A stretch of 64,000 bases of DNA, from positions 1-64,000 of the IMG/VR virus record IMGVR_UViG_3300032084_001540; one strand, 5' to 3'. Positions within the stretch are counted from its first letter, which is position 1. Each line of letters starts with the position of its first letter. This document shows positions 1-7,365 of this stretch, in pieces. A program made the position numbers and the translations under genes. The stretch is from a virus. The notes below the pieces were generated by a model. That model was not told the DNA's origin. It was given only the letters and a program-made list of their open reading frames with translations, and did not search any database.

Positions 1-90
1 ATACATCAGGCGCTCGCTGATACTTCCATCAGCATACTTGACGGGATAGAAGTCAACAACCATGTTTCCGTGCTGTGCTGTGAGTTGCAT
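1..90 (-). CDS. Partial gene running off the left edge, unrecognised
   Basis: The minus strand is open from an ATG at 88-90 to the window edge, giving 30 residues beginning MQLTAQHGNMVVDFYPVKYA. Only the amino end is visible, so no function can be assigned. There is no strong Shine-Dalgarno; a GGAT lies about 8 nt upstream. It is separated from the next upstream gene by about 95 bases that contain a stem-loop. Confidence 0.5.
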   Translation of the reverse strand, partial: MQLTAQHGNMVVDFYPVKYADGSISERLMY

Positions 91-154
91 TGGGTTGGAT
101 CCGTTTCTTTGACTCTTTAATAATACACGATTTTGGGGTGCTCACAAGCGACCG

Positions 155-178
155 TGTGCCACTTTGGCAGGTGGCACA
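155..178 (-). terminator. Stem-loop between two minus-strand genes
   Basis: An 8-bp perfect stem (TGTGCCAC/GTGGCACA) with an 8-nt loop follows the 59-residue gene. No T-tract follows on the minus strand, so it may be a processing or mRNA 3'-end structure rather than an intrinsic terminator. Confidence 0.4.
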
Positions 179-184
179 AGGGTT

Positions 185-364
185 TTATACATTTTCAGGG
201 CTATCTTCCTCTGGAGAGGGATATGTTATGATGATTCTTTCCGTCCTTTCTCCCATAGAATTAAGGACAGATTGTCGGTGCCAAGTTCCACCAAGAATGT
301 TGCAGATGTTATTGAGTTGAATTTCCATCATCATTTTTGATGTTTTTTTGTCTAATTGTTTCAT
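185..364 (-). CDS. Small hypothetical protein, 59 aa
   Basis: ATG at 362-364 and TAA at 185-187 encode 59 residues. The start overlaps the stop of the upstream gene as ATGA, which suggests translational coupling, and a GGAGGT lies about 10 nt before the ATG. The protein has an amphipathic Lys/Met-rich amino end followed by NICNILGGTWHRQSVLNSMG and an acidic tail. I do not recognise a family. The good ribosome site and coupling are the main support for a real gene. Confidence 0.6.
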   Translation of the reverse strand: MKQLDKKTSKMMMEIQLNNICNILGGTWHRQSVLNSMGERTERIIITYPSPEEDSPENV

Positions 365-651
365 TGAAAAAATACCTCCAAACCAATAAAGTTACGTTTC
401 ATCGCTGTTAGTGGGAGTGTAGAGTTTATGTCAACAACCGCACCAACTTTCTTTGAATTAATTGGTGCGAAGTATTGTCGTTTCTTTGTGTTGTAAAACC
501 CCCAGATTGTGCTAACTGGAGCGCCACTATTGTAATTATAGTGGTGAAGATGGTCACACCAAATACTAATAACATTTGACTTAAATTCAGAGGTTCGGTA
601 TCTAAATCCTTTGGGTGCTTCATGAATAAAATCGGGGGGAAGTTCAATCAT
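361..651 (-). CDS. Conserved cyanophage-type hypothetical protein, 96 aa
   Basis: This 96-residue protein has a central stretch WGFYNTKKRQYFAPINSKKV, which I recall from unassigned small cyanomyovirus proteins of the form WGFYNTKxR-x-APINS. No catalytic motif or membrane segment is visible. It starts one base inside the stop of the KxDG protein gene and its stop overlaps the next ATG, so three genes form a tightly coupled series. Function unknown. Confidence 0.7.
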   Translation of the reverse strand: MIELPPDFIHEAPKGFRYRTSEFKSNVISIWCDHLHHYNYNSGAPVSTIWGFYNTKKRQYFAPINSKKVGAVVDINSTLPLTAMKRNFIGLEVFFQ

Positions 652-1586
652 CAGTTAGCAATAGCAAATCGTCCGTTATTAAAGTTAGCACGGGAGAACT
701 GTTGACGGTCAACCATCTTGAATGTGCCGTAGCAATTCTTGACAACAATGCCCTCATGTTTGGCAAGGTCGTCACCAATCAGGCAGACACACATCTCACG
801 AGCAAAGTATGACTCTGCTGCGACACTCTTCATCGTGATGATGAGATTGTAGAGAGCAAAGAATGCCCAGTCAATGTTAGTATCTTTGGCAAGATCGAAG
901 ACGTTGAGCTCTCTACCCTCGCGAATGTAAGAGTTGATTGTCTTCTTGACGTTTGCTTTTGCAACCTTAGTTTTGAACTCAGGGAACACAATATCTTGCA
1001 TCAAATATCGTGCATGTGCTGCAAGAACTTTGAGATCATGAGATGGTTTGATGTAAGTTGTATTTACAGACAGGAACTTAACATCATCAGAATACCAAAG
1101 ACCGTTGTAAGGTTCAGAAACAGCGGTTGCAATCGTGTCGCCACGGTATCGCGTATGAAGAGCAAATACGATCCGCTCATCAATAGGTTTCAAGAACTTG
1201 TAAGTGATAGTATTAGGAGTGGTTGACACATTACCACCTTCACCCATAAAATCACCCTGGAAGATGCCATCAACTCTAGGAAGATATTGCAGACAAAGTG
1301 TTAGTACACGACGAAGATTCTCTGACTCGTGGTTAGCATAAATGTCATCTACAGTATAGTTGATCTTGGGAGTTTTCTTGTTGAATACACTTTTAGTGCC
1401 AACAAAGAACTCACCGTTATCAGGATTCGTGCCAAATACAACGGCGGGAGCACCATCATACTTGACAGTTGCCATGTTGCCAACATCACCCTCAAGAGTA
1501 AACTCTAGGAACTTGATGACATTTAGAGCAGCATCTTTGCCGTCAAGTAGAAGATCTTCGGGGTGTTCGATGTGTGTGTTTTTCAT
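651..1586 (-). CDS. KxDG-motif nucleotidyltransferase-like protein (ligase fold), 311 aa
   Basis: Starting at ATG 1584-1586 the protein has 311 residues. It contains VKYDGAPAVVFG (K42-x-D44-G45), FQGDFM at 109-114, EGIVVK at 278-283 and FKMVDR at 289-294. These are in the right order for motifs I, III, IV and V of the ATP-grasp-unrelated ligase/capping nucleotidyltransferase superfamily, where the motif I lysine carries AMP or GMP. I infer a nucleotidyltransferase; whether it acts on RNA, DNA or protein is not visible. It differs from T4 RnlA, RnlB and gp30 in overall sequence. An upstream in-frame ATG at 1652 would overlap the helicase gene; the 1586 start was chosen because it leaves the conserved core intact and lies next to a promoter-like site. 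Confidence 0.65.
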   Translation of the reverse strand: MKNTHIEHPEDLLLDGKDAALNVIKFLEFTLEGDVGNMATVKYDGAPAVVFGTNPDNGEFFVGTKSVFNKKTPKINYTVDDIYANHESENLRRVLTLCLQYLPRVDGIFQGDFMGEGGNVSTTPNTITYKFLKPIDERIVFALHTRYRGDTIATAVSEPYNGLWYSDDVKFLSVNTTYIKPSHDLKVLAAHARYLMQDIVFPEFKTKVAKANVKKTINSYIREGRELNVFDLAKDTNIDWAFFALYNLIITMKSVAAESYFAREMCVCLIGDDLAKHEGIVVKNCYGTFKMVDRQQFSRANFNNGRFAIAN

Positions 1587-1592
1587 ACTGTT

Positions 1593-1621
1593 AGTATGGC
1601 ATGGAATGGGACAGAAATCAA
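1593..1621 (-). promoter_or_regulatory. Sigma-70-like promoter, TTGATT-17-CATACT
   Basis: The -35 box is at 1616-1621 and the -10 box at 1593-1598. The predicted start falls on or next to the ATG at 1586, implying an almost leaderless mRNA. The 12-mer CATGCCATACTA around the -10 also occurs at the helicase promoter (2876). Confidence 0.5.
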
Positions 1622-1651
1622 GCGATAGTGGACGGTTCGCCAACTGGCACA

Positions 1652-2854
1652 CTAGCGGCGGACGACACTATCTAACATCTCACCTTTCTCGAATACAGTA
1701 TCAACAACCGTCTGCAATGCTCTCGCAGTAGCAACACCAACGGTGGAATATACAGGCACAACGCATAGCCCATAGGTCTTAGATTCTGCACCAAGACGCA
1801 ACACACGACCGATAGTCTGTGTCATCTCGATGATATTCATGTTACGCATGAAGATGACAGTTTCCAACTCACTGACGTTGATACCCTCAGAGAGAATAGA
1901 ACGATGCAGAACAACAAACTTCTTCTCAGGATCGCGACCCCAAGCATTCAACGTATTGAAGAACTCTTCACGATTGACTTTCTTACCATCGACAACTGCA
2001 CCTGTCTTGGATGTGATATAGAGGTAAGAATAACCACGCTTGATCAACTGCATGGCAAAATCAGTTGCTGCAAACAAGTTCATAAGTTGCTTGCTAGTCT
2101 TCACACAAACCAGAATCTTCTTGGTATCAGTCTCTTCAATGGTGTCAATCACGTTCTCAGCATCAGTCTCACACGAAATCATCCGTGAGTTAGTGTGCAT
2201 TGCAAACTTTTGTGCATGAATACGAGGAGGGATAATGTATCCACCATCAACTAACTCAGGAGCAGAAATACGGGCAATGATTTGACCATAAACTGCCTCA
2301 TCATTCATGCCTGGTTTATTGATAGTGATTGAAGTCTTGCGCGTAGCTGTGAAGAAGTAGCAACGATCTGCCTCGTAAGAGAAGAACTCAGTGGGAGGGA
2401 AGAAGTTACGCTTAACGCTGTTATGTGCTTCGTCAAAGTATATTGTATTGACCTCAATATCTGCCTCCATGATACGGTGGAGAGAATTGTATGTGGTGAA
2501 GATGATGACATTCTCACCCATACTACGGGCGCAACCTGCATACAGATGAATCTTTTCTGCCTTGGTGGTGCTAGTGTAGTGAGTTTCACCACTGTGAACG
2601 TGCATCACATGCAGATATGGGTCACTGTTGTTAGGATCAATGACCTCCATAAACTCGCTGCAAAGTTGTTCAGCAAGGAGAATACGTGGAGCAACAACAA
2701 CTGTGGTGGTGCCGTTGTTGATACTATCCAGACGATTCTTGGTGTCTGTGATCATGCACATTGTCTTACCACCGCCAGTGGGGACAATTACCTGACCTTT
2801 GTCATAAGCAACCATACGATCGACAATCCGTTGCTGATGGGGACGCAGTTGCAT
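1652..2854 (-). CDS. Superfamily II DEAH-box helicase
   Basis: The likely start is ATG 2852-2854 (MQLRPHQQRIVDRM), giving 400 residues and fitting the Q-motif-like RPHQ opening of UvsW/Res-type helicases. Visible motifs: I PTGGGKT (25-31), II DEAH (141-144), III FTATR (168-172), and VI QTIGRVLR (346-353). These make it an ATP-dependent SF2 nucleic-acid translocase, probably for recombination, repair or fork remodelling. It is shorter than T4 UvsW, and I do not claim it is UvsW. A sigma-70-like promoter lies about 15-20 bases upstream of the chosen start, making it an early gene candidate. The ATG of the next gene (1586) lies 66 bases past its stop. Confidence 0.85.
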   Translation of the reverse strand: MQLRPHQQRIVDRMVAYDKGQVIVPTGGGKTMCMITDTKNRLDSINNGTTTVVVAPRILLAEQLCSEFMEVIDPNNSDPYLHVMHVHSGETHYTSTTKAEKIHLYAGCARSMGENVIIFTTYNSLHRIMEADIEVNTIYFDEAHNSVKRNFFPPTEFFSYEADRCYFFTATRKTSITINKPGMNDEAVYGQIIARISAPELVDGGYIIPPRIHAQKFAMHTNSRMISCETDAENVIDTIEETDTKKILVCVKTSKQLMNLFAATDFAMQLIKRGYSYLYITSKTGAVVDGKKVNREEFFNTLNAWGRDPEKKFVVLHRSILSEGINVSELETVIFMRNMNIIEMTQTIGRVLRLGAESKTYGLCVVPVYSTVGVATARALQTVVDTVFEKGEMLDSVVRR

Positions 2855-2875
2855 GAAGATCTCTGATATGAATAT

Positions 2876-2904
2876 AGTATGGCATGAAAAAAGCACTCTG
2901 TCAA
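2876..2904 (-). promoter_or_regulatory. Sigma-70 promoter, TTGACA-17-CATACT
   Basis: The -35 TTGACA is at 2899-2904 and the -10 CATACT at 2876-2881. The -35 hexamer is exactly the loop of the terminator stem at 2892-2911. It would drive the SF2 helicase (ATG at 2854). Confidence 0.75.
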
Positions 2905-2911
2905 GAGTGCT
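2886..2911 (-). terminator. Intrinsic terminator whose loop is the next -35 box
   Basis: On the minus strand AGCACTC-(TTGACA)-GAGTGCT is followed by a T-run. The 7-bp stem and T-tract make a good rho-independent terminator for the genes ending at 2940; the loop is a perfect -35 hexamer. Confidence 0.75.
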
Positions 2912-2939
2912 AGACCAGTTCATCAACTGTCACATGGTA

Positions 2940-3479
2940 TCAATTTGAGTCCATAACATCTGAATACTCACCATCATCGATAGATTTAACAAAAGTTGAT
3001 AGCAACTGCGGAGAGACTTCTTCGGCATAGTATAAGAACAGATCCTCATCTTCATAGAAGTCTTCATGGAAATCATCGTCCTTAATTTGCTTCAGCTCGT
3101 CCATATTTTGCTGAATCGATTGTGCATTGACATAAGATTCAACAAACTTTATCACAAACTCATCCAGTAAAACTGGATAGTTGTGCATTTGAATCTTCAG
3201 ACGTTCGTATAACTTTGCCTTCTCTGGGTTCTTTTTAAGAAAGTCGGGCAAAGTGTATGGTGATTCTTCATCCCAAGACTCAGCATCTTCTGCCTCTTCT
3301 TCTCTCTGATAAATCTCATCTTGCTCCTCTTCAGATAACGAAATAAGTTCATCATCTTTAAGTGGGACAGGATCAACACTTACAACTTCGTTTTCACGAA
3401 AATCTTCAAACTCATCAAAATCTTCCTCGTATGTAGGATCATTGTACTTAGGATCATTGTACTTAGGATCTTCACTCAT
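2940..3479 (-). CDS. Highly acidic hypothetical protein, 179 aa
   Basis: This 179-residue protein is rich in Asp/Glu throughout, with a short amino-terminal repeat DPKYNDPKYNDP encoded by a 15-bp direct repeat near 3440-3470. The middle (YTLPDFLKKNPEKAKLYERL) looks helical. No known domain is recognised. Strong negative charge could mean a DNA mimic or a protein-binding role, but this is only inference. Its start overlaps the end of the upstream acidic gene by 8 bases, and it is followed by an intrinsic terminator. Confidence 0.7.
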   Translation of the reverse strand: MSEDPKYNDPKYNDPTYEEDFDEFEDFRENEVVSVDPVPLKDDELISLSEEEQDEIYQREEEAEDAESWDEESPYTLPDFLKKNPEKAKLYERLKIQMHNYPVLLDEFVIKFVESYVNAQSIQQNMDELKQIKDDDFHEDFYEDEDLFLYYAEEVSPQLLSTFVKSIDDGEYSDVMDSN

Positions 3480-3843
3480 TTACTTCTTCCTCACTAAATT
3501 TTTCAGAAACTGCTTCACTTTCAACATCAATATCCACGTCGGCAGCATCAACGTCCTCACCTTCTTCTTCTAAAGAAGCTTCCATTTTGTCCTCCATATC
3601 TTCGATGTCTTTCTCATCAACAGGTGTGAATGGAATTTGACAGATTTCACATAGTTCTTTCAACGTATCGTTATCATAAATTTGTGCAATCTCCTTGCGT
3701 AGATCTTCAGCAGTATCGCCAACAAAACTATCAAGCATCATGTCATATGCAAACTTGTATAGTTCTTGTTCATCCATGCTTTCCAAAACTTTCACAGCGT
3801 AAGCACCGCTCAGTTTGGCAAATTGTTCATCAGTGTATGTCAT
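3472..3843 (-). CDS. Acidic hypothetical protein, 123 aa
   Basis: The first 80 residues look alpha-helical (MTYTDEQFAKLSGAYAVKVL) and contain ELCEIC; the last 45 residues are mostly Asp/Glu (EEEGEDVDAADVDIDVESEA). It is co-directional and overlapping with the following acidic protein, so the two may act together. No family recognised; function unknown. Confidence 0.7.
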   Translation of the reverse strand: MTYTDEQFAKLSGAYAVKVLESMDEQELYKFAYDMMLDSFVGDTAEDLRKEIAQIYDNDTLKELCEICQIPFTPVDEKDIEDMEDKMEASLEEEGEDVDAADVDIDVESEAVSEKFSEEEVNE

Positions 3844-3875
3844 TAGAAGATCAAATAGGTGTTGAAAAGTGTAAC

Positions 3876-4079
3876 TTATGTATGTGATAAAACCTTCCAG
3901 TTAATATCACTTTGTTCGGTTATCCAGAAAAAGTATTTACCATTGAATGAACGTAAGAACATTCTATTTTGTCCGAAAGATTCCTCCGTATGTTCTACCA
4001 CACAGACAGTAATCTTGTCCATTTCATTAGCAAATCGGTTTTTTGCTTTGTTTGAGAGTGGTTCAACTTCGACAATCAT
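3876..4079 (-). CDS. Small hypothetical protein, 67 aa
   Basis: A 67-residue protein starting MIVEVEPLSNKAKNRFANEM, with a likely beta-rich second half (RMFLRSFNGKYFFWITEQSD). It is soluble by appearance, with no motif recognised. It sits in a run of small co-directional genes between 3.4 and 5.1 kb. Confidence 0.65.
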   Translation of the reverse strand: MIVEVEPLSNKAKNRFANEMDKITVCVVEHTEESFGQNRMFLRSFNGKYFFWITEQSDINWKVLSHT

Positions 4080-4089
4080 AACAGCAATG

Positions 4090-4302
4090 TCACTTCTTTG
4101 TTATCTTAGCAATAAATTTGACTGCTGTCTCCTTAGTGCGACACTTCTTCAACTGGACACACTTGCCATCTTTGTTTGGTCCTATCACCATGAATTGTTT
4201 ACTCCTGGCAATCGGCACAGCAGCATAGTTTCCACAGTTAGAATAGAAACCCTGAGATTGTTGCTTAGAATCAAGAATATAGAAGTTTGGAGGATACTTC
4301 AA
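4090..4302 (-). CDS. Small basic hypothetical protein, 70 aa
   Basis: This Lys-rich 70-residue protein (net basic) has PNFYILDSKQQSQGFY near the amino end and KKCRTKETAVKFIAKITKK at the end. Its ATG overlaps the stop of the upstream gene as ATGA. A nucleic-acid-binding role would fit its charge but is not shown. Confidence 0.65.
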   Translation of the reverse strand: MKYPPNFYILDSKQQSQGFYSNCGNYAAVPIARSKQFMVIGPNKDGKCVQLKKCRTKETAVKFIAKITKK

Positions 4303-4514
4303 GAGTATGCGGCAGGATACAGTTCATCAAGAATTTTGTGACACTTCTTGTATGTCTTCATGTCATGAATGTTTTGTTTTTGGTAACTCCTAACAGCAGA
4401 GAAAATTAATTGATTCTTTTGCTGATAGTCTTCCTTGAATCGTGCAAAGTTTCGGCAACCACATTTTGGATAGTCACCATAAACTTCTTTGTACGCATCA
4501 TTCACATTCTTCAT
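4299..4514 (-). CDS. Small hypothetical protein, 71 aa
   Basis: The start at ATG 4512-4514 (MKNVNDAYKEVYGDYPKCGC) was chosen over an upstream in-frame start that would overlap the preceding gene by 100 bases; the chosen start overlaps by 17. The protein is Lys/Tyr/Gln-rich with CGCRNF and a second Cys near the end. No family recognised. Confidence 0.6.
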   Translation of the reverse strand: MKNVNDAYKEVYGDYPKCGCRNFARFKEDYQQKNQLIFSAVRSYQKQNIHDMKTYKKCHKILDELYPAAYS

Positions 4515-4695
4515 GACAGTTGTTGTTCTTTTGGTAAAGTTTTCGGACTTTTTTGAGTGCTTTGAGCTCATACTTAATGTTAGCATAAGCAGTTTCAGCA
4601 TCTAGTTTTTTTGCCATTTCCATGGCACAAATCATACTAACACGGGTTCCAAATAATTGGATTGCTTTATCGTAGCAGTCTTGTTCTTCGTACAT
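4498..4695 (-). CDS. Small hypothetical protein, 65 aa
   Basis: Sixty-five residues, predicted helical, starting MYEEQDCYDKAIQLFGTRVS and ending in CHEECE. The ATG is one base after the stop of the upstream gene. Four Cys residues could be metal-linked, but no clear zinc motif is present. Confidence 0.6.
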   Translation of the reverse strand: MYEEQDCYDKAIQLFGTRVSMICAMEMAKKLDAETAYANIKYELKALKKVRKLYQKNNNCHEECE

Positions 4696-4696
4696 T

Positions 4697-5095
4697 TTAC
4701 GCTGTAGATTTACGACCGTGAGTTGGGCATCTTGGGTTGATTAAATCAGTACAGTTACATACAGATTTAATTATACCACTATCAAAATGAATTTGCAACC
4801 TAGGGAATGGTGAATATTTACAATCCCATAGTGATGGATACACAGTGATGGTATTAAACAAATTCACAGCTCTAACTCTACCATGATTTCCGTTGGGAGT
4901 GTGTTTCAATAGTGGAAGTTTAGATTCTGGATTTGCCTCCCAATCTTGTGTTCCACTATAATCAATCTCAAATAGTTGTCCTATAGGTGAAATCCAATAG
5001 TGAGCACAACAATTATAGAGATCTTTAGTTTGCAACTCTCGTTGAAAACCAGGACCAAGATCATATGAAGATTTAATGGTATCAAATAAACCCAT
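4697..5095 (-). CDS. Conserved cyanophage-type hypothetical protein, 132 aa
   Basis: It begins MGLFDTIKSSYDLGPGFQRE, an opening I recall from unassigned cyanomyovirus proteins, and contains GQLFEIDYSGTQDW and a Cys-rich end (CNCTDLINPRCPTHG) that could bind zinc. It is preceded by a strong sigma-70 promoter (5123-5151) and a GGAGGT about 12 nt before the ATG, so early expression is likely. Function unknown. Confidence 0.75.
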   Translation of the reverse strand: MGLFDTIKSSYDLGPGFQRELQTKDLYNCCAHYWISPIGQLFEIDYSGTQDWEANPESKLPLLKHTPNGNHGRVRAVNLFNTITVYPSLWDCKYSPFPRLQIHFDSGIIKSVCNCTDLINPRCPTHGRKSTA

Positions 5096-5122
5096 AGTTA
5101 TTCTTGCACCTCCACAAAGGTT

Positions 5123-5151
5123 ATTTTATTCATGTTTTTAGAAATTGTCAA
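5123..5151 (-). promoter_or_regulatory. Sigma-70 promoter, TTGACA-17-TAAAAT
   Basis: A perfect -35 is at 5146-5151, overlapping the stop of the metallopeptidase gene, and a 5/6 -10 is at 5123-5128. The spacing is the ideal 17 bp. It drives the 132-residue gene and the following small genes. Confidence 0.8.
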
Positions 5152-5573
5152 TACTGTGTTAAGAATTGTTGACATAGTTGTGCTTCTTTACTGAACGATT
5201 CTTGCTCCCATGGTTCATCCTCATAGGTAGTATCGGGGTCGATAAGCTTACCGTGCCAGTAGTTTTTACCACGACGTTCTTTACGATCACTGACTAACCA
5301 TTGCTTGACATGTAACATCTCGTGCATCAATGTGCTGATGTAATTTTCTCTCTCAAGACCAGAGTGTAGTTCAATGAGAAACTCACGAGGACGATATGTG
5401 CTGTCCATAACAGTGCAAGCACCATTTAGACCTTCTCTCATAAGACCACGCACTACAATATCTACATCAAATTTATACCGATTAAGTTTGTGCCTGTTGA
5501 CAAACCACTCAACAGCAGATCTTGTGATCCGCTTGTATCCAGAATAGTCTGCAATTGAAAGGGAATAAGACAT
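5148..5573 (-). CDS. HExxH zinc metallopeptidase-like protein (SprT-like)
   Basis: The ATG at 5571-5573 (MSYSLSIADYSGYKRITRSA) gives 141 residues; a TTG two codons upstream is an alternative. Counted from the ATG, the zincin motif HEMLH lies near residues 84-88 (TLMHEMLHVKQW), with an acidic and His-containing region further on (YWHGKLIDPDTTYEDEPWEQ). This layout resembles SprT/WLM-type small metallopeptidases. Substrate unknown; a role in host or virion protein processing is possible. It lies just after the tail-fibre block in a separate transcription unit. Confidence 0.7.
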   Translation of the reverse strand: MSYSLSIADYSGYKRITRSAVEWFVNRHKLNRYKFDVDIVVRGLMREGLNGACTVMDSTYRPREFLIELHSGLERENYISTLMHEMLHVKQWLVSDRKERRGKNYWHGKLIDPDTTYEDEPWEQESFSKEAQLCQQFLTQY

Positions 5574-5640
5574 AACCAATGGAGAAACCAGACACCAGAA
5601 ATAACAAACAAGAGTTTCATGCGGTTAGGTCGTGTCGTTC

Positions 5641-5720
5641 ATATACACACTATAAGACCCCCACAAGCGTCTGCAAGGGGGGTATAGGACACTTTATAGA
5701 GTGTCACACGGTTTAGTCAA
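5641..5720 (-). promoter_or_regulatory. Fibre-operon end: two hairpins and a promoter-like site
   Basis: This intergenic stretch (5574-5712 has no convincing gene) holds GACACT-TTATAG-AGTGTC and a larger stem of CCCCC/GGGGG around 5668-5682. TTGACT-16-TATAAA (-35 at 5715-5720, -10 at 5693-5698) overlaps the first hairpin. It probably ends the fibre operon and restarts transcription for the metallopeptidase gene. Confidence 0.5.
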
Positions 5721-7344
5721 CAAAAGCAACCCAGTGCCATCCAACAATAGCATCTTTTGCTGCTGATAATTCGATGCCACCATAACCTTGTGTTCCTATT
5801 TTAGAGAATCCATTAACACCAACATCTGAAGAATGGTCATAATTTGTGGCACAATATGATGCGTTAGCTCTTTTACCATCGAGAGAATATGCTGTGATTT
5901 CTGGAGTGTCTGCCATTGGCACAGTATATCTCACACTTGTCGGGCGATTAGAAACGTTAACAGAAGCAGTGTGTCTATGATAAGTGGCACCAAGAGATGT
6001 AACTTGACCAGGAACTTTCTCATCTCCTGGAGAATAATCATATGAAGTTTGAAGATAACGCTGACATACACGCAAATCTTCTTCAAATCTCATGTATTCA
6101 AACTCTGATGGATATTTTTGACCAGGATGTGCGACTTCCCACTGAACACCAGTCATCTCAAACCAGTTTGACGCACTATCCATCAAACCAAAACCTCCAC
6201 CACGTTTTGCATCACTACTGTCAACCCAAGTTGAATCTGGAGTTCCACTATTATAGTTAGTTCCCTCATCTAACCAAGTATAGATAATAAAATCTGTACC
6301 AGTAAGAGAATCGTCACCATAAGCAGAACCAGGATTAGTATCTGCTGGAACAATGAAGTGCTTAAACTCCCAAGTATTTGCAGAGTTAATCGTTACTTCT
6401 TTGACAAAGTTTCTGGCAGGGTCAATATTACGAAACTCTACTGTAAATGTTCCTGTTTTATTTGAACGACACCAAAAACTGTAGATAGACTCTTTTGCAT
6501 TTGCATAACCATATCTGAGTGGTTCAATATCATCTCTACTATTAAATCTTTGTTGTATGAAGAAATACTCAGAAGCAGCAGGAGTTTCAGCACCATTACA
6601 ATCAATGTGTAAAGCATAATGATGACCAGTATCTGTACCAAATCCTGCACTTCTTGACATACCAACAGCATTATCCATGCTGCTGGCTAGATTCCACCTA
6701 TCAACACACATACAACCGTTATTTGCCGTTCTAGCGGTAACAGGAAGCGTAACAGATGTTGATAGTCCTAACTGAGCAATTCTCATGCCTCCATTATCAA
6801 TTAGGTTCCTACGGTAGGAAGTCGTAACAGCAGGATAATACTGATAGAGAGTATGAACACCAACGTTACCAGTTACTGACAGTGTGTGATCAGGATTTGT
6901 GGATGCGATGCCAACAGAACCACCACCATCAAAACTAATAGCAGTTCCATAACCTACCAAGTATGGAGTATTACTATCAGCACCATCATGTGAGTTTCCA
7001 AATGATACTTGACCAGTAGCATTAACATGCATCATGGTGCTACCATCAACTCTCAGTTTGATGGCACTATTCTCATATCCTCCTGTCTCGTCTGACTCAA
7101 TTTTGAGTGTGCTACTGTCTAATGATATTTGACCTGCATTAAGACTACCTCCCTCTTTTCTCATCAAGATAGTGGTCTCTGCACCATCACCTCTTGATAC
7201 TGTTAATGTGTGAGTGGTATTACCAATTCCACTAACATTAGTTGTACCGATGGCAACTGCTCGATTGGTTGCATCAACCGTTAGGGTCGCACCTTGAGTA
7301 CCAATCCCTGAAGCGTAATCAGCAAGAATCCTAGCCTGTGTCAT
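5713..7344 (-). CDS. Tail-fibre protein, 543 aa
   Basis: The amino part carries fibre repeats of the GIGTTN/VGIASTNPDHTLSVTG type, typical of trimeric cyanophage fibre shafts. From about residue 180, RRNLIDNGGMRIAQLG opens a globular carbohydrate-binding-like tip domain common at the end of marine phage fibres, which extends to WHWVAFVD at the carboxyl end. It likely contacts the host surface. It is the last gene of the fibre operon, preceded by a late-promoter-like AATAAATA and an AAAGGT ribosome site. Confidence 0.8.
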   Translation of the reverse strand: MTQARILADYASGIGTQGATLTVDATNRAVAIGTTNVSGIGNTTHTLTVSRGDGAETTILMRKEGGSLNAGQISLDSSTLKIESDETGGYENSAIKLRVDGSTMMHVNATGQVSFGNSHDGADSNTPYLVGYGTAISFDGGGSVGIASTNPDHTLSVTGNVGVHTLYQYYPAVTTSYRRNLIDNGGMRIAQLGLSTSVTLPVTARTANNGCMCVDRWNLASSMDNAVGMSRSAGFGTDTGHHYALHIDCNGAETPAASEYFFIQQRFNSRDDIEPLRYGYANAKESIYSFWCRSNKTGTFTVEFRNIDPARNFVKEVTINSANTWEFKHFIVPADTNPGSAYGDDSLTGTDFIIYTWLDEGTNYNSGTPDSTWVDSSDAKRGGGFGLMDSASNWFEMTGVQWEVAHPGQKYPSEFEYMRFEEDLRVCQRYLQTSYDYSPGDEKVPGQVTSLGATYHRHTASVNVSNRPTSVRYTVPMADTPEITAYSLDGKRANASYCATNYDHSSDVGVNGFSKIGTQGYGGIELSAAKDAIVGWHWVAFVD

Positions 7345-7357
7345 CGTTTTTTACCTT

Positions 7358-7365
7358 TATTTATT
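7358..7365 (-). promoter_or_regulatory. T4-late-like motif AATAAATA
   Basis: It sits 14-20 bases before the 543-residue fibre gene. T4 late promoters are TATAAATA; cyanophage versions are similar. Confidence 0.5.

Noticed and set aside
840-872. TTGACT-17-TACAAT promoter-like site inside the KxDG gene
   Set aside because: It lies mid-gene, 200 bases from any start, and is best explained as coding sequence.
5464-5624. A 50-residue frame beginning MKLLFVISGVWFLHWLCLIP overlapping the metallopeptidase start
   Set aside because: Hydrophobic opening is tempting, but no ribosome site precedes it and most of it is out-of-frame reading of the metallopeptidase gene.
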